Below, one piece after another: positions 1 to 7,979 of a DNA stretch of 64,000 nt; position 1 is the stretch's first letter; each line of letters starts with the position of its first letter. The position numbers and the translations under genes are program-made. The notes below the pieces were generated by a model, which was not told the DNA's origin, ran no database searches, and saw only the letters and a program-made list of their open reading frames with translations. This DNA comes from Streptomyces sp. NBC_01116. GTDB taxonomy: Bacteria > Actinomycetota > Actinomycetes > Streptomycetales > Streptomycetaceae. The stretch is taken from contig NZ_CP108644.1 in assembly GCF_041435495.1 (NCBI RefSeq), positions 7,177,501 to 7,241,500 on the forward strand. The letters are read 5' to 3'.

Positions 1-495
1 GGAGAACTCGTCGCGCAGCGAGAAGACCCGCTCCTTGGCGCGTGCCTTCTCCTCGTCGCGCCGCCCGCCGCCGAACACCGCGTCGAAGCGGTGCTGCTGG
101 ATCGCCTCGGTCAGCGGGACCGTCTGGAGCGGGTTGCGGGTGCCGTCGGGGCGCTCACGGAGCTTCCCGGCGTCGATGTACTCCTGCACGGAGGCGACGT
201 GCAGCCGCAGCCCGTGCTTCTTCACCGTGCGGTCGCGGTACTCCAGGACCTCGGGGAAGTTGTGCCCGGTGTCCACGTGCAGCAGGGTGAACGGCACCGG
301 CGCGGGCGCGAACGCCTTGAGCGCCAGGTGCAGCATCACGATGGAGTCCTTGCCGCCGGAGAACAGGATCACCGGCCGCTCGAACTCGCCCGCCACCTCG
401 CGGAAGATGTGGACCGCCTCCGACTCCAGGGAGTCCAGGTGGCTGAGCGCGTACGGGTTGACGGTGCCTTCCGGCACGGTGGCGACGGTGCTCAC
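1..495 (-). CDS. cysD: Sulfate adenylyltransferase subunit 2 (CysD), 3' end outside the window
   Basis: Catalytic subunit of ATP sulfurylase, which with the GTPase CysN makes adenylylsulfate (APS) from ATP and sulfate in the cytoplasm. The N-terminal 165 residues are visible. They carry the PP-loop SGGKDS at about residues 46-51, followed by the typical LHVDTGHNFPE and FGGGRRDEEKARAKERVFS segments. The start is a GTG at 495 whose first bases overlap the TGA of cysC (GTGA), so the two genes are translationally coupled. The gene runs off the left edge, and cysN would be expected next. It is the last visible member of a co-directional sulfur operon that begins near 3.85 kb. Family assignment is firm; only the C-terminus is unseen. 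Confidence 0.95.
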   Translation of the reverse strand, partial: MSTVATVPEGTVNPYALSHLDSLESEAVHIFREVAGEFERPVILFSGGKDSIVMLHLALKAFAPAPVPFTLLHVDTGHNFPEVLEYRDRTVKKHGLRLHVASVQEYIDAGKLRERPDGTRNPLQTVPLTEAIQQHRFDAVFGGGRRDEEKARAKERVFSLRDEFS

Positions 496-1037
496 GCCAG
501 GCCCCTCTCGGTGAGCAGCGCGTGGAGCGCGGCTGCGGACTCCTGCACGGTCTGCTGGTGCGACTCGATCCGCAGGTCGGGGGATTCGGGCGCCTCGTAG
601 GGGTCGTCGACCCCGGTGAGACCACTGATCTCGCCGGCCGCCTGCTTGGCGTACAGCCCCTTCACATCGCGTACGGAGCACACCTCGACGGGGGTCGCGA
701 CGTGCACCTCCAGATACGTGGTGGATTCGGTGGCGTGCCGCTTGCGGACGGCCTCGCGGCTGTCGGCGAACGGGGCGATGACGGGGACCAGCACCTTCAC
801 GCCGTTGGCGGCGAGCAGTTCGGCGACGAAGCCGATCCGGGCCACGTTGGTGTGCCGGTCCTCGCGGGAGAAGCCGAGGCCCGCGGAGAGGAACTCGCGG
901 ATCTCGTCGCCGTCGAGCACCTCCACCCGGTGTCCCTCGGTCCGCAGCCGGCCCGCCAGCTCGTACGCGATGGTGGTCTTGCCCGCGCTCGGCAGACCGG
1001 TCAGCCAGATCGTGGCTCCCGTCTCCGTCACGCTCAT
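492..1037 (-). CDS. cysC: Adenylylsulfate (APS) kinase CysC
   Basis: Phosphorylates APS to PAPS. The 181-residue protein has the P-loop GLPSAGKT at residues 14-21 and the DGDEIREFLS, GFSREDRHTN and RDVKGLYAKQAAGE segments typical of APS kinases. Start choice: ATG at 1037 has an AGGAG six bases upstream. An alternative ATG at 1061 overlaps the cysH stop as TGATG, would add eight residues (MTTDQENS), and lacks a good ribosome binding site. The neighbouring reductase has the iron-sulfur cysteines of an APS reductase, so PAPS made here is probably used for sulfation or another branch rather than being essential for cysteine synthesis; that last point is inference. Confidence 0.93.
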   Translation of the reverse strand: MSVTETGATIWLTGLPSAGKTTIAYELAGRLRTEGHRVEVLDGDEIREFLSAGLGFSREDRHTNVARIGFVAELLAANGVKVLVPVIAPFADSREAVRKRHATESTTYLEVHVATPVEVCSVRDVKGLYAKQAAGEISGLTGVDDPYEAPESPDLRIESHQQTVQESAAALHALLTERGLA

Positions 1038-1060
1038 CGAATTCTCCTGATCAGTCGTCA

Positions 1061-1777
1061 TCAGCCGTGCAGCCCGCATTCGGTCTTGCCCCGTCCGGCC
1101 CAGCGGCCGGCCCGTGCGTCCTCGCCCTCCAGCACCCGGCGGGTGCAGGGCGCGCAGCCGACGGAGGCGTAACCGTCCATCAGCAGCGGGTTGGTGAGCA
1201 CCCCGTGCTCGGCGACGTAGGCGTCCACGTCGTCCTGGGTCCAGCGGGCGATGGGGGAGACCTTCACCTTGCGGCGCTTGGCGTCCCAGCCGACGACCGG
1301 GGTGTTCGCCCGGGTCGGGGACTCGTCGCGGCGCAGGCCCGTCGCCCATGCGGCGTACGCGGTCAGGCCGTCCTCCAACGGCTTCACCTTGCGCAGCGCG
1401 CAGCACAGGTCGGGGTCGCGGTCGTGCAGCTTCTCGCCGTGCTCGGCGTCCTGTTCGGCCACGGTCCGGCGGGGGGTGATCGTGATGACGTTGACGTCCA
1501 TCACCGCGTCCACCGCGTCCCGCGTCCCGATGGTCTCCGGGAAGTGGTAGCCGGTGTCCAGGAAGACCACGTCCACGCCCGGCATCACCCGCGACGCCAG
1601 ATGCGCGACCACGGCGTCCTCCATCGAGGAGGTGACGCAGAAGCGCGGCCCGAAGGTGTCGGTCGCCCACTTCAGGATCTCGGTGGCGGAGGCCTCCTCC
1701 AGCTCCCGTCCGGCCTCCTCGGCCAGATCCCGCAGATCCTCGTCGCTGAGCTGCCCGATCAGCAGAGTGTCCGTCAT
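1061..1777 (-). CDS. cysH: Assimilatory adenylylsulfate (APS) reductase CysH
   Basis: Thioredoxin-dependent reduction of APS to sulfite. The protein has 238 residues. The paired cysteines CC at 125-126 and the CxxC at 208/211 are the ligands of the [4Fe-4S] cluster that separates bacterial APS reductases from cluster-free PAPS reductases. The C-terminal KTECGLHG holds the catalytic Cys (C234). The start ATG at 1777 overlaps the TGA of the upstream zinc-ribbon gene (ATGA) and is preceded by GAGGGAGA. It is co-transcribed with cysI and cysC/cysD and completes sulfate to sulfide reduction with them. Confidence 0.95.
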   Translation of the reverse strand: MTDTLLIGQLSDEDLRDLAEEAGRELEEASATEILKWATDTFGPRFCVTSSMEDAVVAHLASRVMPGVDVVFLDTGYHFPETIGTRDAVDAVMDVNVITITPRRTVAEQDAEHGEKLHDRDPDLCCALRKVKPLEDGLTAYAAWATGLRRDESPTRANTPVVGWDAKRRKVKVSPIARWTQDDVDAYVAEHGVLTNPLLMDGYASVGCAPCTRRVLEGEDARAGRWAGRGKTECGLHG

Positions 1778-1953
1778 ATCCCGTCTCCCTCGCCGTCGTT
1801 GCGCTGGACGCCCCGGGTCAGCAGACCCAGGAACTTCAGCTGGAACGCACGGTTGCAGGAAGCACATTCCCAGGCGCCGTGACCGGTCTCGTTGGGGCGC
1901 AGGTCCTCGTCGCCGCAGTACGGGCAGTAGAACGGGGCGGCTCGCTCGCTCAT
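1774..1953 (-). CDS. Small zinc-ribbon protein of the sulfite reductase operon
   Basis: A 59-residue protein with two CxxC pairs (C10/C13 and C30/C33) forming a predicted zinc ribbon, beginning MSERAAPFYCPYCG. It overlaps cysI upstream and cysH downstream by four bases each (ATGA), which is strong evidence that it is translated as part of the operon. No enzyme function can be read from the sequence. Its fixed place between sulfite reductase and APS reductase suggests a role in redox partner binding, iron-sulfur or siroheme handling, or regulation; these are inferences. It is short enough to be missed by gene finders with a length cut-off. Confidence 0.82.
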   Translation of the reverse strand: MSERAAPFYCPYCGDEDLRPNETGHGAWECASCNRAFQLKFLGLLTRGVQRNDGEGDGI

Positions 1954-3647
1954 GACAGCGACTCCGCACTGGCCCGGGCCGCCCAGGTCGCGAAGCGCTC
2001 GCCGTCCTCGCGCTCCTCCTGGAAGCGGCCGAGCACCCGCTCGACGTAGTCGGGCAGTTCGGCCGAGGTGACCTTCAGGCCGCGGACCTTGCGGCCGAAC
2101 CCGGCCTCCAGGCCGAGCGCCCCGCCGAGGTGGACCTGGTAGCCCTCGACCTGGTTGCCGCTCTCGTCCAGCATCAGCTGGCCCTTGAGGCCGATGTCCG
2201 CGACCTGGATGCGGGCGCAGGCGTTCGGGCAGCCGTTGATGTTGATGGTGATCGGGTGGTCGAACTCCGGGATGCGACGCTCCAGTTCGTCGATGAGGGA
2301 GGCTCCGCGCGCCTTCGTCTCGACGATCGCCAGCTTGCAGAACTCGATGCCGGTGCAGGCCATCGTGCCGCGCCGGAACGGGGACGGGGTGACCTTGAGG
2401 TCGAGCGCCTCCAGTCCGGAGACCAGGGACTCCACCTGCTCCTCGGCCACGTCGAGCACGATCATCTTCTGCTCGGCCGTGGTCCGCACCCGGCCGGAGC
2501 CGTGCGCGTCGGCCAGCTCGGCGATCTTGGTGAGCGTGGAGCCGTCGACCCGGCCGACCCGCGCGGCGAAGCCGACGTAGAAGCGGCCGTCCTTCTGCCG
2601 GTGCACCCCGAGGTGGTCGCGCCAGGTCTGGGCGGGCTGCTCGGGCGCGGGGCCGTCGATCAGCTCGCGCTTCAGGTACTCGTCCTGGAGGATCTGCCGG
2701 AACTTCTCCGGGCCCCAGTCCGCGACCAGGAACTTCAGCCGGGCGCGGGTGCGCAGCCGCCGGTAGCCGTAGTCGCGGAAGATCCCGATGACCCCGCCGT
2801 ACACGTCGGCCACCTCGTCCAGCGGCACCCAGGCGCCGAGCCGTACGCCGAGCTTCGGGTTGGTGGAGAGGCCGCCGCCGACCCAGAGGTCGAAGCCGGG
2901 TCCGTGCTCCGGGTGGTTCACGCCGACGAAGGCGATGTCGTTGATCTCGTGCGCCACGTCCAGGTTCGGGGAGCCCGAGACCGCCGACTTGAACTTGCGG
3001 GGCAGGTTGGAGAAGTCGGGGTTGCCGATGAACCGACGCTGGATCTCGTCGATCGCCGGCGTGCCGTCGATGATCTCGTTCTCGGCGATGCCCGCGACGG
3101 GGGAGCCGAGGATCACGCGGGGCGTGTCACCGCAGGCCTCGGTGGTGGACAGGCCCACCTCTTCGAGCCGCCGCCAGATCTCCGGCACGTCCTCGATGCG
3201 GATCCAGTGGTACTGCACGTTCTGCCGGTCGGTGAGGTCGGCGGTGCCCCGCGCGAACTCCTGGGAGATCTCCCCGATCACCCGCAGCTGCTGCGTGGTC
3301 AGCCGGCCGCCGTCGATGCGGACGCGCAGCATGAAGTACTCGTCGTCCAGCTCCTCCGGCTCCAGCACGGCGGTCTTGCCGCCGTCGATGCCGGGCTTGC
3401 GCTGGGTGTACAGCCCCCACCAGCGCATGCGTCCGCGCAGGTCGTTCGGGTCGATGGAGTCGAAGCCGCGCTTGGAGTAGATCGTCTCAATACGTGTCCG
3501 TACGTTGAGACCGTCGTCGTCCTTCTTGAACTGCTCGTTCCCGTTCAGGGGGGTGTGGTGGCCCACGGCCCACTGACCCTCGCCACGGTGGCGTCCGGCC
3601 TTGCGGCGGGGCGTGGTGGTCGCAGGCTGTTCCGGGGTAGCGGCCAT
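1950..3647 (-). CDS. cysI: Ferredoxin-dependent sulfite reductase (nitrite/sulfite reductase family)
   Basis: Siroheme and [4Fe-4S] enzyme reducing sulfite to sulfide with six electrons from ferredoxin. The 565-residue protein has the duplicated ferredoxin-like half-domains, with the cluster/siroheme cysteines in MACTGIEFCKLA and NINGCPNACAR (C-x5-C and C-x3-C). It is a single-chain enzyme of the actinobacterial SirA/NirA type, not the NADPH flavoprotein complex. Start ATG at 3647 has an AAGGA eight to nine bases upstream. It is the first structural gene of the operon, 114 bases downstream of a cysteine-rich leader peptide. Nitrite reductase is the alternative, but the sulfate-assimilation context strongly favours sulfite. 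Confidence 0.93.
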   Translation of the reverse strand: MAATPEQPATTTPRRKAGRHRGEGQWAVGHHTPLNGNEQFKKDDDGLNVRTRIETIYSKRGFDSIDPNDLRGRMRWWGLYTQRKPGIDGGKTAVLEPEELDDEYFMLRVRIDGGRLTTQQLRVIGEISQEFARGTADLTDRQNVQYHWIRIEDVPEIWRRLEEVGLSTTEACGDTPRVILGSPVAGIAENEIIDGTPAIDEIQRRFIGNPDFSNLPRKFKSAVSGSPNLDVAHEINDIAFVGVNHPEHGPGFDLWVGGGLSTNPKLGVRLGAWVPLDEVADVYGGVIGIFRDYGYRRLRTRARLKFLVADWGPEKFRQILQDEYLKRELIDGPAPEQPAQTWRDHLGVHRQKDGRFYVGFAARVGRVDGSTLTKIAELADAHGSGRVRTTAEQKMIVLDVAEEQVESLVSGLEALDLKVTPSPFRRGTMACTGIEFCKLAIVETKARGASLIDELERRIPEFDHPITININGCPNACARIQVADIGLKGQLMLDESGNQVEGYQVHLGGALGLEAGFGRKVRGLKVTSAELPDYVERVLGRFQEEREDGERFATWAARASAESLS

Positions 3648-3761
3648 GACAATACGTCCTTCGGGACTGCGGGAGGGCGGCTCTGAGCGGCACACTCGCG
3701 CTGAGGCGCGGCGGTGCGCAGGGCGGTTCAGAGGGAAGAGGAGGCGGCGGTGCTGGGACTC

Positions 3762-3845
3762 TCAGCTCGCCGGACAGATGGCGCTGGACATGCGGCAGAG
3801 GTCGACGTGACGTCGACTCACCAAGGCAATTCCAGTTCCAGACAT
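3762..3845 (-). CDS. Cysteine-containing leader peptide of the sulfur operon
   Basis: A 27-residue ORF, MSGTGIALVSRRHVDLCRMS followed by SAICPAS, with Cys at positions 17 and 24. It lies 114 bases upstream of the sulfite reductase start on the same strand. Short peptides with an SRRHVDLCR core are found upstream of actinobacterial sulfur genes, and cysteine-responsive attenuation through such peptides has been shown in mycobacteria. The likely role is to sense Cys-tRNA supply: slow decoding of the Cys codons would change translation of cysI. The attenuator structure itself was not resolved here, so the mechanism is inferred from the family. Confidence 0.8.
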   Translation of the reverse strand: MSGTGIALVSRRHVDLCRMSSAICPAS

Positions 3846-3876
3846 GACGGAAGCGTGTCACGCGCATCTCGGGGCA

Positions 3877-3901
3877 GTCCACCACTATCCGCTATGTGGA
3901 C
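3877..3901. promoter_or_regulatory. Inverted repeat upstream of the cysteine leader peptide
   Basis: GTCCAC-N13-GTGGAC lies 32 bases upstream of the leader peptide start, in the expected promoter zone of the sulfur operon. The centre contains ACTATCCGCTAT. It could be an operator for a sulfur-responsive repressor; no factor can be named from the sequence alone. Confidence 0.3.
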
Positions 3902-3982
3902 GGCTTGGTCTCGAAGGGTGGGACGGTGTGGCGCCCGTCACGGAGTGCGTCGTCGGCATTGGTGACAAAACGCCCAAGCGGA

Positions 3983-4026
3983 AGCGGTGAGGGCGGTGGA
4001 GCGACCGCTCCACCGCCCTCACCGCT
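3983..4026 (-). terminator. Strong hairpin downstream of the GNAT gene
   Basis: A 21-bp perfect inverted repeat (3983-4003 with 4006-4026, core AGCGGTGAGGGCGGTGGAGC) lies 20 bases after the stop of the acetyltransferase gene. There is no U-tract, as is usual for Streptomyces terminators. It insulates the sulfur operon promoter from read-through. Confidence 0.75.
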
Positions 4027-4045
4027 GCCAGGTGGGTCCGGGTGA

Positions 4046-4642
4046 TCAGGTGGGGTACGCCCCGGGCCAGGGACCCGGCGTCGCCACGTCCGGCTCCACC
4101 TCGGTCTTCGTGTCGAAGAGCCGGAAGCCGCGACGCAGGTAGTTGTCCATCGCGTGCGGGCCGTCCTTCGAGCAGGTGTGCAGCCACACGCGCTTCGTCG
4201 CCGGGCGCTCCGGCCAGCGCTCCGCCAGGTCCCAGGCGCGCGCCACCCCGTAACTGAGGAGGTGGCCGCCGATCCGCCGGCCCCGGAACGCAGGGATCAG
4301 CCCGAAGTACATGATCTCGACCACGCCGTCGTCCTGCGGGTCCAGCTCGACGTACCCGGCCGGCGTCCCGTTCTCGTACGCCACCCAGGTCTCCGCCCCG
4401 GGCCGCTGGAGGGCCTCCTGCCACTGGGCGTACGTCATGCCCAGCCGGTCGGTCCACTGGATGTCGCCGCCCACGGCGGAGTAGAGGAACCGGCTGAACT
4501 CCGGCAGCACCACCTCGGACCGGACGACGCGCAGATCGCCCTCCGGTACGGCGGCGGGCCGGAGATCGTCGGGCGAGGTCTGTTCCAGCGACCAGACGGT
4601 CACCTCGGTGGTCGGGGCTGCGGGCTGCGGGGTATCGCTCAT
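4046..4642 (-). CDS. GNAT family N-acetyltransferase
   Basis: A 198-residue cytoplasmic acetyl-CoA dependent acyltransferase. The acetyl-CoA binding motif A is visible as FRGRRIGGHLLSYG after the beta strand VVEIMYFGLIP. The C-terminal part NYLRRGFRLFDT is the usual GNAT motif B region. The start chosen is ATG at 4642 (MSDTPQPAAP). A longer frame to 4744 would add a low-complexity Gly/Arg/Pro segment translated from a tandem repeat and is rejected. The substrate is unknown. It is a single gene closed by a strong hairpin. Confidence 0.85.
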   Translation of the reverse strand: MSDTPQPAAPTTEVTVWSLEQTSPDDLRPAAVPEGDLRVVRSEVVLPEFSRFLYSAVGGDIQWTDRLGMTYAQWQEALQRPGAETWVAYENGTPAGYVELDPQDDGVVEIMYFGLIPAFRGRRIGGHLLSYGVARAWDLAERWPERPATKRVWLHTCSKDGPHAMDNYLRRGFRLFDTKTEVEPDVATPGPWPGAYPT

Positions 4643-4675
4643 GACGGCCAGAGAACCATGCCGCCGCCCGCCCCC

Positions 4676-4760
4676 GCACGGCGGCCCCCGCCCGGAAGTC
4701 CACGTTCCGCACGGCGGCCCCCGCCCGAAGACCCCGTCCCGCACGGCGGTCCCCGCCCGG
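4676..4760. repeat. Three-copy GC-rich tandem repeat
   Basis: The 20-base unit GCACGGCGGCCCCCGCCCGG (one variant with T) starts at 4676, 4709 and 4741, so the period is 32-33 bases. It lies between the GNAT start and the 3' end of the GAF regulator. It may be a recent slippage product and could form GC-rich structure at the end of the regulator transcript. Confidence 0.6.
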
Positions 4761-4789
4761 GAGGACCGTGCCCCGCGCGGCCACCCCTC

Positions 4790-6085
4790 TCAGGCGGTCG
4801 CAGCCGGCCTGCGGGCCTGAGCCACCACCGGCGCCCGGGAGTGCGGCAGCAGATCCGCGCGGTCCTCCGGGTGGACCACCTCCACCTCCACCCCGTCCCC
4901 GAAGCGGTACGGGCGGTGCTCCAGCACCTCCGCCAACTGACGCCGCAGCCGGGAGACCTCGGCCCGGACCGTCACCGTCCGGGACCCGTCCCCGAAGATG
5001 TCCCGCGCCAGCTCCGAGGCCGACCGCCCCTGCCGGTGCACCGCCAGGGCGTACAGCATCTCCGCGTGACGCGGCGAGAGCCGCTGGGTGCGGCTCCCCA
5101 GCGGCCCGGTCACCCGCACCGCGAGCGCCCGGGGCCGGCTCAGGTCCAGCACCACCCGGCGCGGCGCCCCCTCCGCGCCGTCGTCGTCCACCTGCACCAG
5201 CCAGCCGCCCGGCAGCGGCTCGACCCGGCACATGCCGAGCGAGGGCAGCCACACCGGACCCGGCCCCAGCGACTTCGGCAGCGGCAGCCGGTCCACCGGA
5301 GACATCCCGGTCACCGCCGCCAGCCGCCCGTGCACGTCCACCGCCAGCGCCCGCCCGCCGATCCGGCACAGGATCGGCGCGGCCACCGCGCGCAGCCGCT
5401 CGATCTCCGCCAGGTGACGGGTGCGTATCTCACCCTCGGCGAGCCGCGCCACCGAGTCGACCAGCGCCAGCGTCGCCGGGTGGAACGTGGACGCCGGCCC
5501 GCTGATGTCCACGATCCCGATCAGCCGCCCGTCGCGCGGGTCCCGGACCGGAGCCGCCGCACAGGTCCAGCCGTGCAGGGCCCGGATGAAGTGCTCGGCC
5601 GAGTGGACCTGGATGGGGACCCGGGCGGCCAACGCCGTCCCGATCGCGTTCGTGCCGGTCGCCGACTCGGCCCAGGCCGCCCCTTCCTCCAGGCAGATGT
5701 CATGGGCCCGGCGCAGCACCCCCGTATGGCCCTGGCGCCACAGCACCCGGCCCTCCGCGTCGGTCACCACCATGATCTGCTGCGCGGCGTCCGCTATCGA
5801 GGCCAGCCCCTTCCGCAGCAACGGCATCAGCTCGCCGAGCGCCGTGCTGTGGCGCCGGTACTCGATCTCGTCCGCCAGCAGCAGCTCGCTCTCCGGCGAC
5901 TGGCCGGGGTCCATGCCGCTGCGCACCACCCGGTCCCAGGAGGCGTCGATCTCCGCCCGGGGCGCGACCTCGGACCGTGCCCCCGACAGCCGCGCCTCCC
6001 GCGCCCGGTGGAGCGACCGGGTCGCCTGGCGGCCCGCCCCCTGGCCCGTCACCCGCACCACCCCCGCAGAACCTGTCTCCGTCAT
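4790..6085 (-). CDS. GAF-domain transcriptional regulator with C-terminal helix-turn-helix
   Basis: A 431-residue protein. The N-terminal part (about residues 60-230) resembles the sensor half of AcoR-type activators: SWDRVVRSGMDP, then a GAF domain with TDAEGRVLWRQG and GAAWAESATGTNAIGTAL. The sigma-54 AAA+ domain is absent. Instead the C-terminus (about 330-400) has a winged-helix-like segment, LSPRHAEMLYALAVHRQG to VRAEVSRLRRQLAEVLEHR. Such proteins in actinomycetes usually control neighbouring oxidoreductase or catabolic genes; here the next gene upstream encodes an AidB-like acyl-CoA dehydrogenase. Start ATG 6085 (MTETGSAG). A perfect GTTGCAA palindrome lies 83 bases upstream and may be its operator. 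Confidence 0.8.
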   Translation of the reverse strand: MTETGSAGVVRVTGQGAGRQATRSLHRAREARLSGARSEVAPRAEIDASWDRVVRSGMDPGQSPESELLLADEIEYRRHSTALGELMPLLRKGLASIADAAQQIMVVTDAEGRVLWRQGHTGVLRRAHDICLEEGAAWAESATGTNAIGTALAARVPIQVHSAEHFIRALHGWTCAAAPVRDPRDGRLIGIVDISGPASTFHPATLALVDSVARLAEGEIRTRHLAEIERLRAVAAPILCRIGGRALAVDVHGRLAAVTGMSPVDRLPLPKSLGPGPVWLPSLGMCRVEPLPGGWLVQVDDDGAEGAPRRVVLDLSRPRALAVRVTGPLGSRTQRLSPRHAEMLYALAVHRQGRSASELARDIFGDGSRTVTVRAEVSRLRRQLAEVLEHRPYRFGDGVEVEVVHPEDRADLLPHSRAPVVAQARRPAATA

Positions 6086-6167
6086 GGTCCCCGTTCCCCC
6101 CGAACGCTTCCCCGCCCGGCCCATCCTGCCGGTCACCTGGCCGGACCGCCGATCGGTCCACACAATC

Positions 6168-6185
6168 GTTGCAACCCCTTGCAAC
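6168..6185. promoter_or_regulatory. Perfect palindrome GTTGCAA-N4-TTGCAAC
   Basis: An 18-bp dyad with 7-bp arms and a CCCC centre, 83 bases upstream of the GAF regulator. A second dyad, GGACCG-N5-CGGTCC, lies just before it near 6142-6158. Position and symmetry fit an operator for autoregulation, but the bound protein is not known. Confidence 0.45.
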
Positions 6186-6271
6186 TCTGGCGAGGCCCCG
6201 CGGCTCCGTACAAGACTGACAGACACACTGTGCGCCGGGCCTGTCCCGGTCGCCCGGTGGTGCAGAAGCAT

Positions 6272-6307
6272 GGAGGGTGGTGCCGTGTCGGCGCAGCACC
6301 ACCCTCC
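6272..6307 (-). terminator. Hairpin terminator of the acyl-CoA dehydrogenase gene
   Basis: GGAGGGTGGTGC (6272-6283) pairs with GCACCACCCTCC (6296-6307) around a 12-base loop, 18 bases after the stop codon at 6325. The stem is perfect. Confidence 0.7.
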
Positions 6308-6324
6308 GTCGCTTCCCCCCGCCG

Positions 6325-7962
6325 CTACGCCCCGTCCGGCCGGGCCCGTGCCACCACCGACGCCAGGTCCAGCGTGTGCGGCAGCGTCCCGAACGCCGAC
6401 CCCCAGTCCCCGCCGAGGCGCGAGGCGCAGAACGCGTCGGACACCTCCGGCGGGGCCCAGCGCACCAGCAGCGAACCCTGGAGCACCAGCGCGATCCGCT
6501 CCACCAGGCGCCGTGCCCGCGCCTCGACGCCCTCCAGGTCGGCCAGCTCCGTCAGCAGGCCCTTGATCGCCGCGTCCAGCCGGTGATCCGCCCCGCGCGC
6601 ACGGCCGACCTCGCGCAGGAACGCGTCCAGCGCCCGCGGCTCCCGCTGCAACGCCCGGAGCACGTCCAGCGCCTGCACATTGCCCGAGCCCTCCCAGATC
6701 GAGTTGAGCGGCGCCTCGCGCAGCAGCCGCGGCATCCCCGACTCCTCTACGTACCCGTTGCCGCCCAGGCACTCCAGCGCCTCGCCCACCACGGCGGAGC
6801 AGCGCTTGGTGACCCAGTACTTCGCGGCGGGCACCGCGAGCCGCAGGAAGGCCCGCTCCTCGGCCGTGTCCGCGTCGTACGCGGCGGCCAACCGCATCGC
6901 CAGCACCGTCGCCGCCTCCGACTCCAGCGCCAGATCCGCCAGCACGTTGCGCATCAGGGGCTTGTCGATCAGCGGCCCGCCGAACGCACCGCGGTACGCG
7001 CTGTGATGGATCGCCTGCGCCACGGCCTGCCGCATCAGCGCCGCCGAACCCACCACGCAGTCCAGCCGGGTGGCCGCCACCATCTCGATGATGGTGCGCA
7101 CCCCGCGCCCCTCCTCGCCGACCCGCCGGGCCCACGTGCCGTCGAACTCGACCTCGGCGGACGCGTCGGACCGGTTGCCCAGCTTGTCCTTGAGCCGCTG
7201 GATCGCGAACACGTTGCGCGTGCCGTCCGGGAGCACCCGCGGCAGGAGGAAGCAGGTCAGCCCGCCCGGGGCCTGCGCCAGCACCAGGAAGCCGTCCGAC
7301 ATCGGCGCCGAACAGAACCACTTGTGACCGGTGAGCAGATACGCGTCCCCACCGGGCAGCGGCTCCGCCCGCGTCGTGTTGGACCGGACGTCGGTGCCGC
7401 CCTGCTTCTCGGTCATCCCCATCCCGAGGAGCGCCCCGGCCTTCTCCCGCGGGGGCCGCAGCCCCGCCACGTACGTGTGCGAGGTCAGCAGCGGCTCCCA
7501 CTCGGCGGCCAGCGCCGGATCGGTCCGCAGCGCGGGCACCGCGGCGTGCGTCATCGACAGCGGGCAGCCGTGCCCCGCCTCGGCCTGCGTCCAGACCAGG
7601 AACCCCGCCGCGCGCCGGACATGACCGGCCGGACGCCCCCAGGCGTCCGTCAGCCCGGCCGACACCGCGTGGCCCAGCAGCCGGTGCCAGGACGGATGGA
7701 ACTCCACCTCGTCGACGCGGTGCCCGTAGCGGTCATGGGTGCGCAGGACGGGCGGGCACGCGTTCGCCCGCGCGCCCCACTCCTGGACCTGGGCGGAGCC
7801 CGCCGCCCGCCCCAGCTCGCCGAGCTCCTCCAGGGCCACGGGCAGGACCCCCGGAGCGGCATGCCGCTCGACGGCCTCGGTCAGGACCCGGTCGGCGGCG
7901 AAGACGTCATGGCCGACCAGCGGCGGAACCTGATTGGTCACTGTGTGGGTGGTGGCTGCCAT
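6325..7962 (-). CDS. AidB-like acyl-CoA dehydrogenase
   Basis: A 545-residue flavoprotein matching E. coli AidB along its length: the start THTVTNQVPPL, the segment GMGMTEKQGGTDVRSNTTRA, GHKWFCSAPMSDGFLVLAQA, RLKDKLGNRSDASAEVEFDG and the C-terminal LGGNGYVEESGMPRLLREAP with NSIWEGSGN. AidB is a DNA-binding FAD protein of the adaptive response to alkylation in E. coli. In actinomycetes such genes are usually annotated simply as acyl-CoA dehydrogenases, and the true substrate is uncertain. The start at 7962 fits the alignment with AidB. No Shine-Dalgarno sequence is visible; TACCGT six bases upstream suggests a leaderless message. It is only 17 bases from the divergent YihY/BrkB gene. Confidence 0.88.
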   Translation of the reverse strand: MAATTHTVTNQVPPLVGHDVFAADRVLTEAVERHAAPGVLPVALEELGELGRAAGSAQVQEWGARANACPPVLRTHDRYGHRVDEVEFHPSWHRLLGHAVSAGLTDAWGRPAGHVRRAAGFLVWTQAEAGHGCPLSMTHAAVPALRTDPALAAEWEPLLTSHTYVAGLRPPREKAGALLGMGMTEKQGGTDVRSNTTRAEPLPGGDAYLLTGHKWFCSAPMSDGFLVLAQAPGGLTCFLLPRVLPDGTRNVFAIQRLKDKLGNRSDASAEVEFDGTWARRVGEEGRGVRTIIEMVAATRLDCVVGSAALMRQAVAQAIHHSAYRGAFGGPLIDKPLMRNVLADLALESEAATVLAMRLAAAYDADTAEERAFLRLAVPAAKYWVTKRCSAVVGEALECLGGNGYVEESGMPRLLREAPLNSIWEGSGNVQALDVLRALQREPRALDAFLREVGRARGADHRLDAAIKGLLTELADLEGVEARARRLVERIALVLQGSLLVRWAPPEVSDAFCASRLGGDWGSAFGTLPHTLDLASVVARARPDGA

Positions 7963-7967
7963 GCCGA

Positions 7968-7974
7968 TACGGTA
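7968..7974. promoter_or_regulatory. Overlapping divergent -10 elements
   Basis: TACGGT at 7968-7973 on the plus strand sits six bases before the GTG at 7980. TACCGT (complement of 7969-7974) sits six bases before the ATG at 7962 on the minus strand. Both fit the TANNNT-like -10 and 6-7 base spacing of leaderless actinobacterial promoters. The two elements share five base pairs, so RNA polymerase could occupy only one at a time. Confidence 0.5.
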
Positions 7975-7979
7975 AGGAG

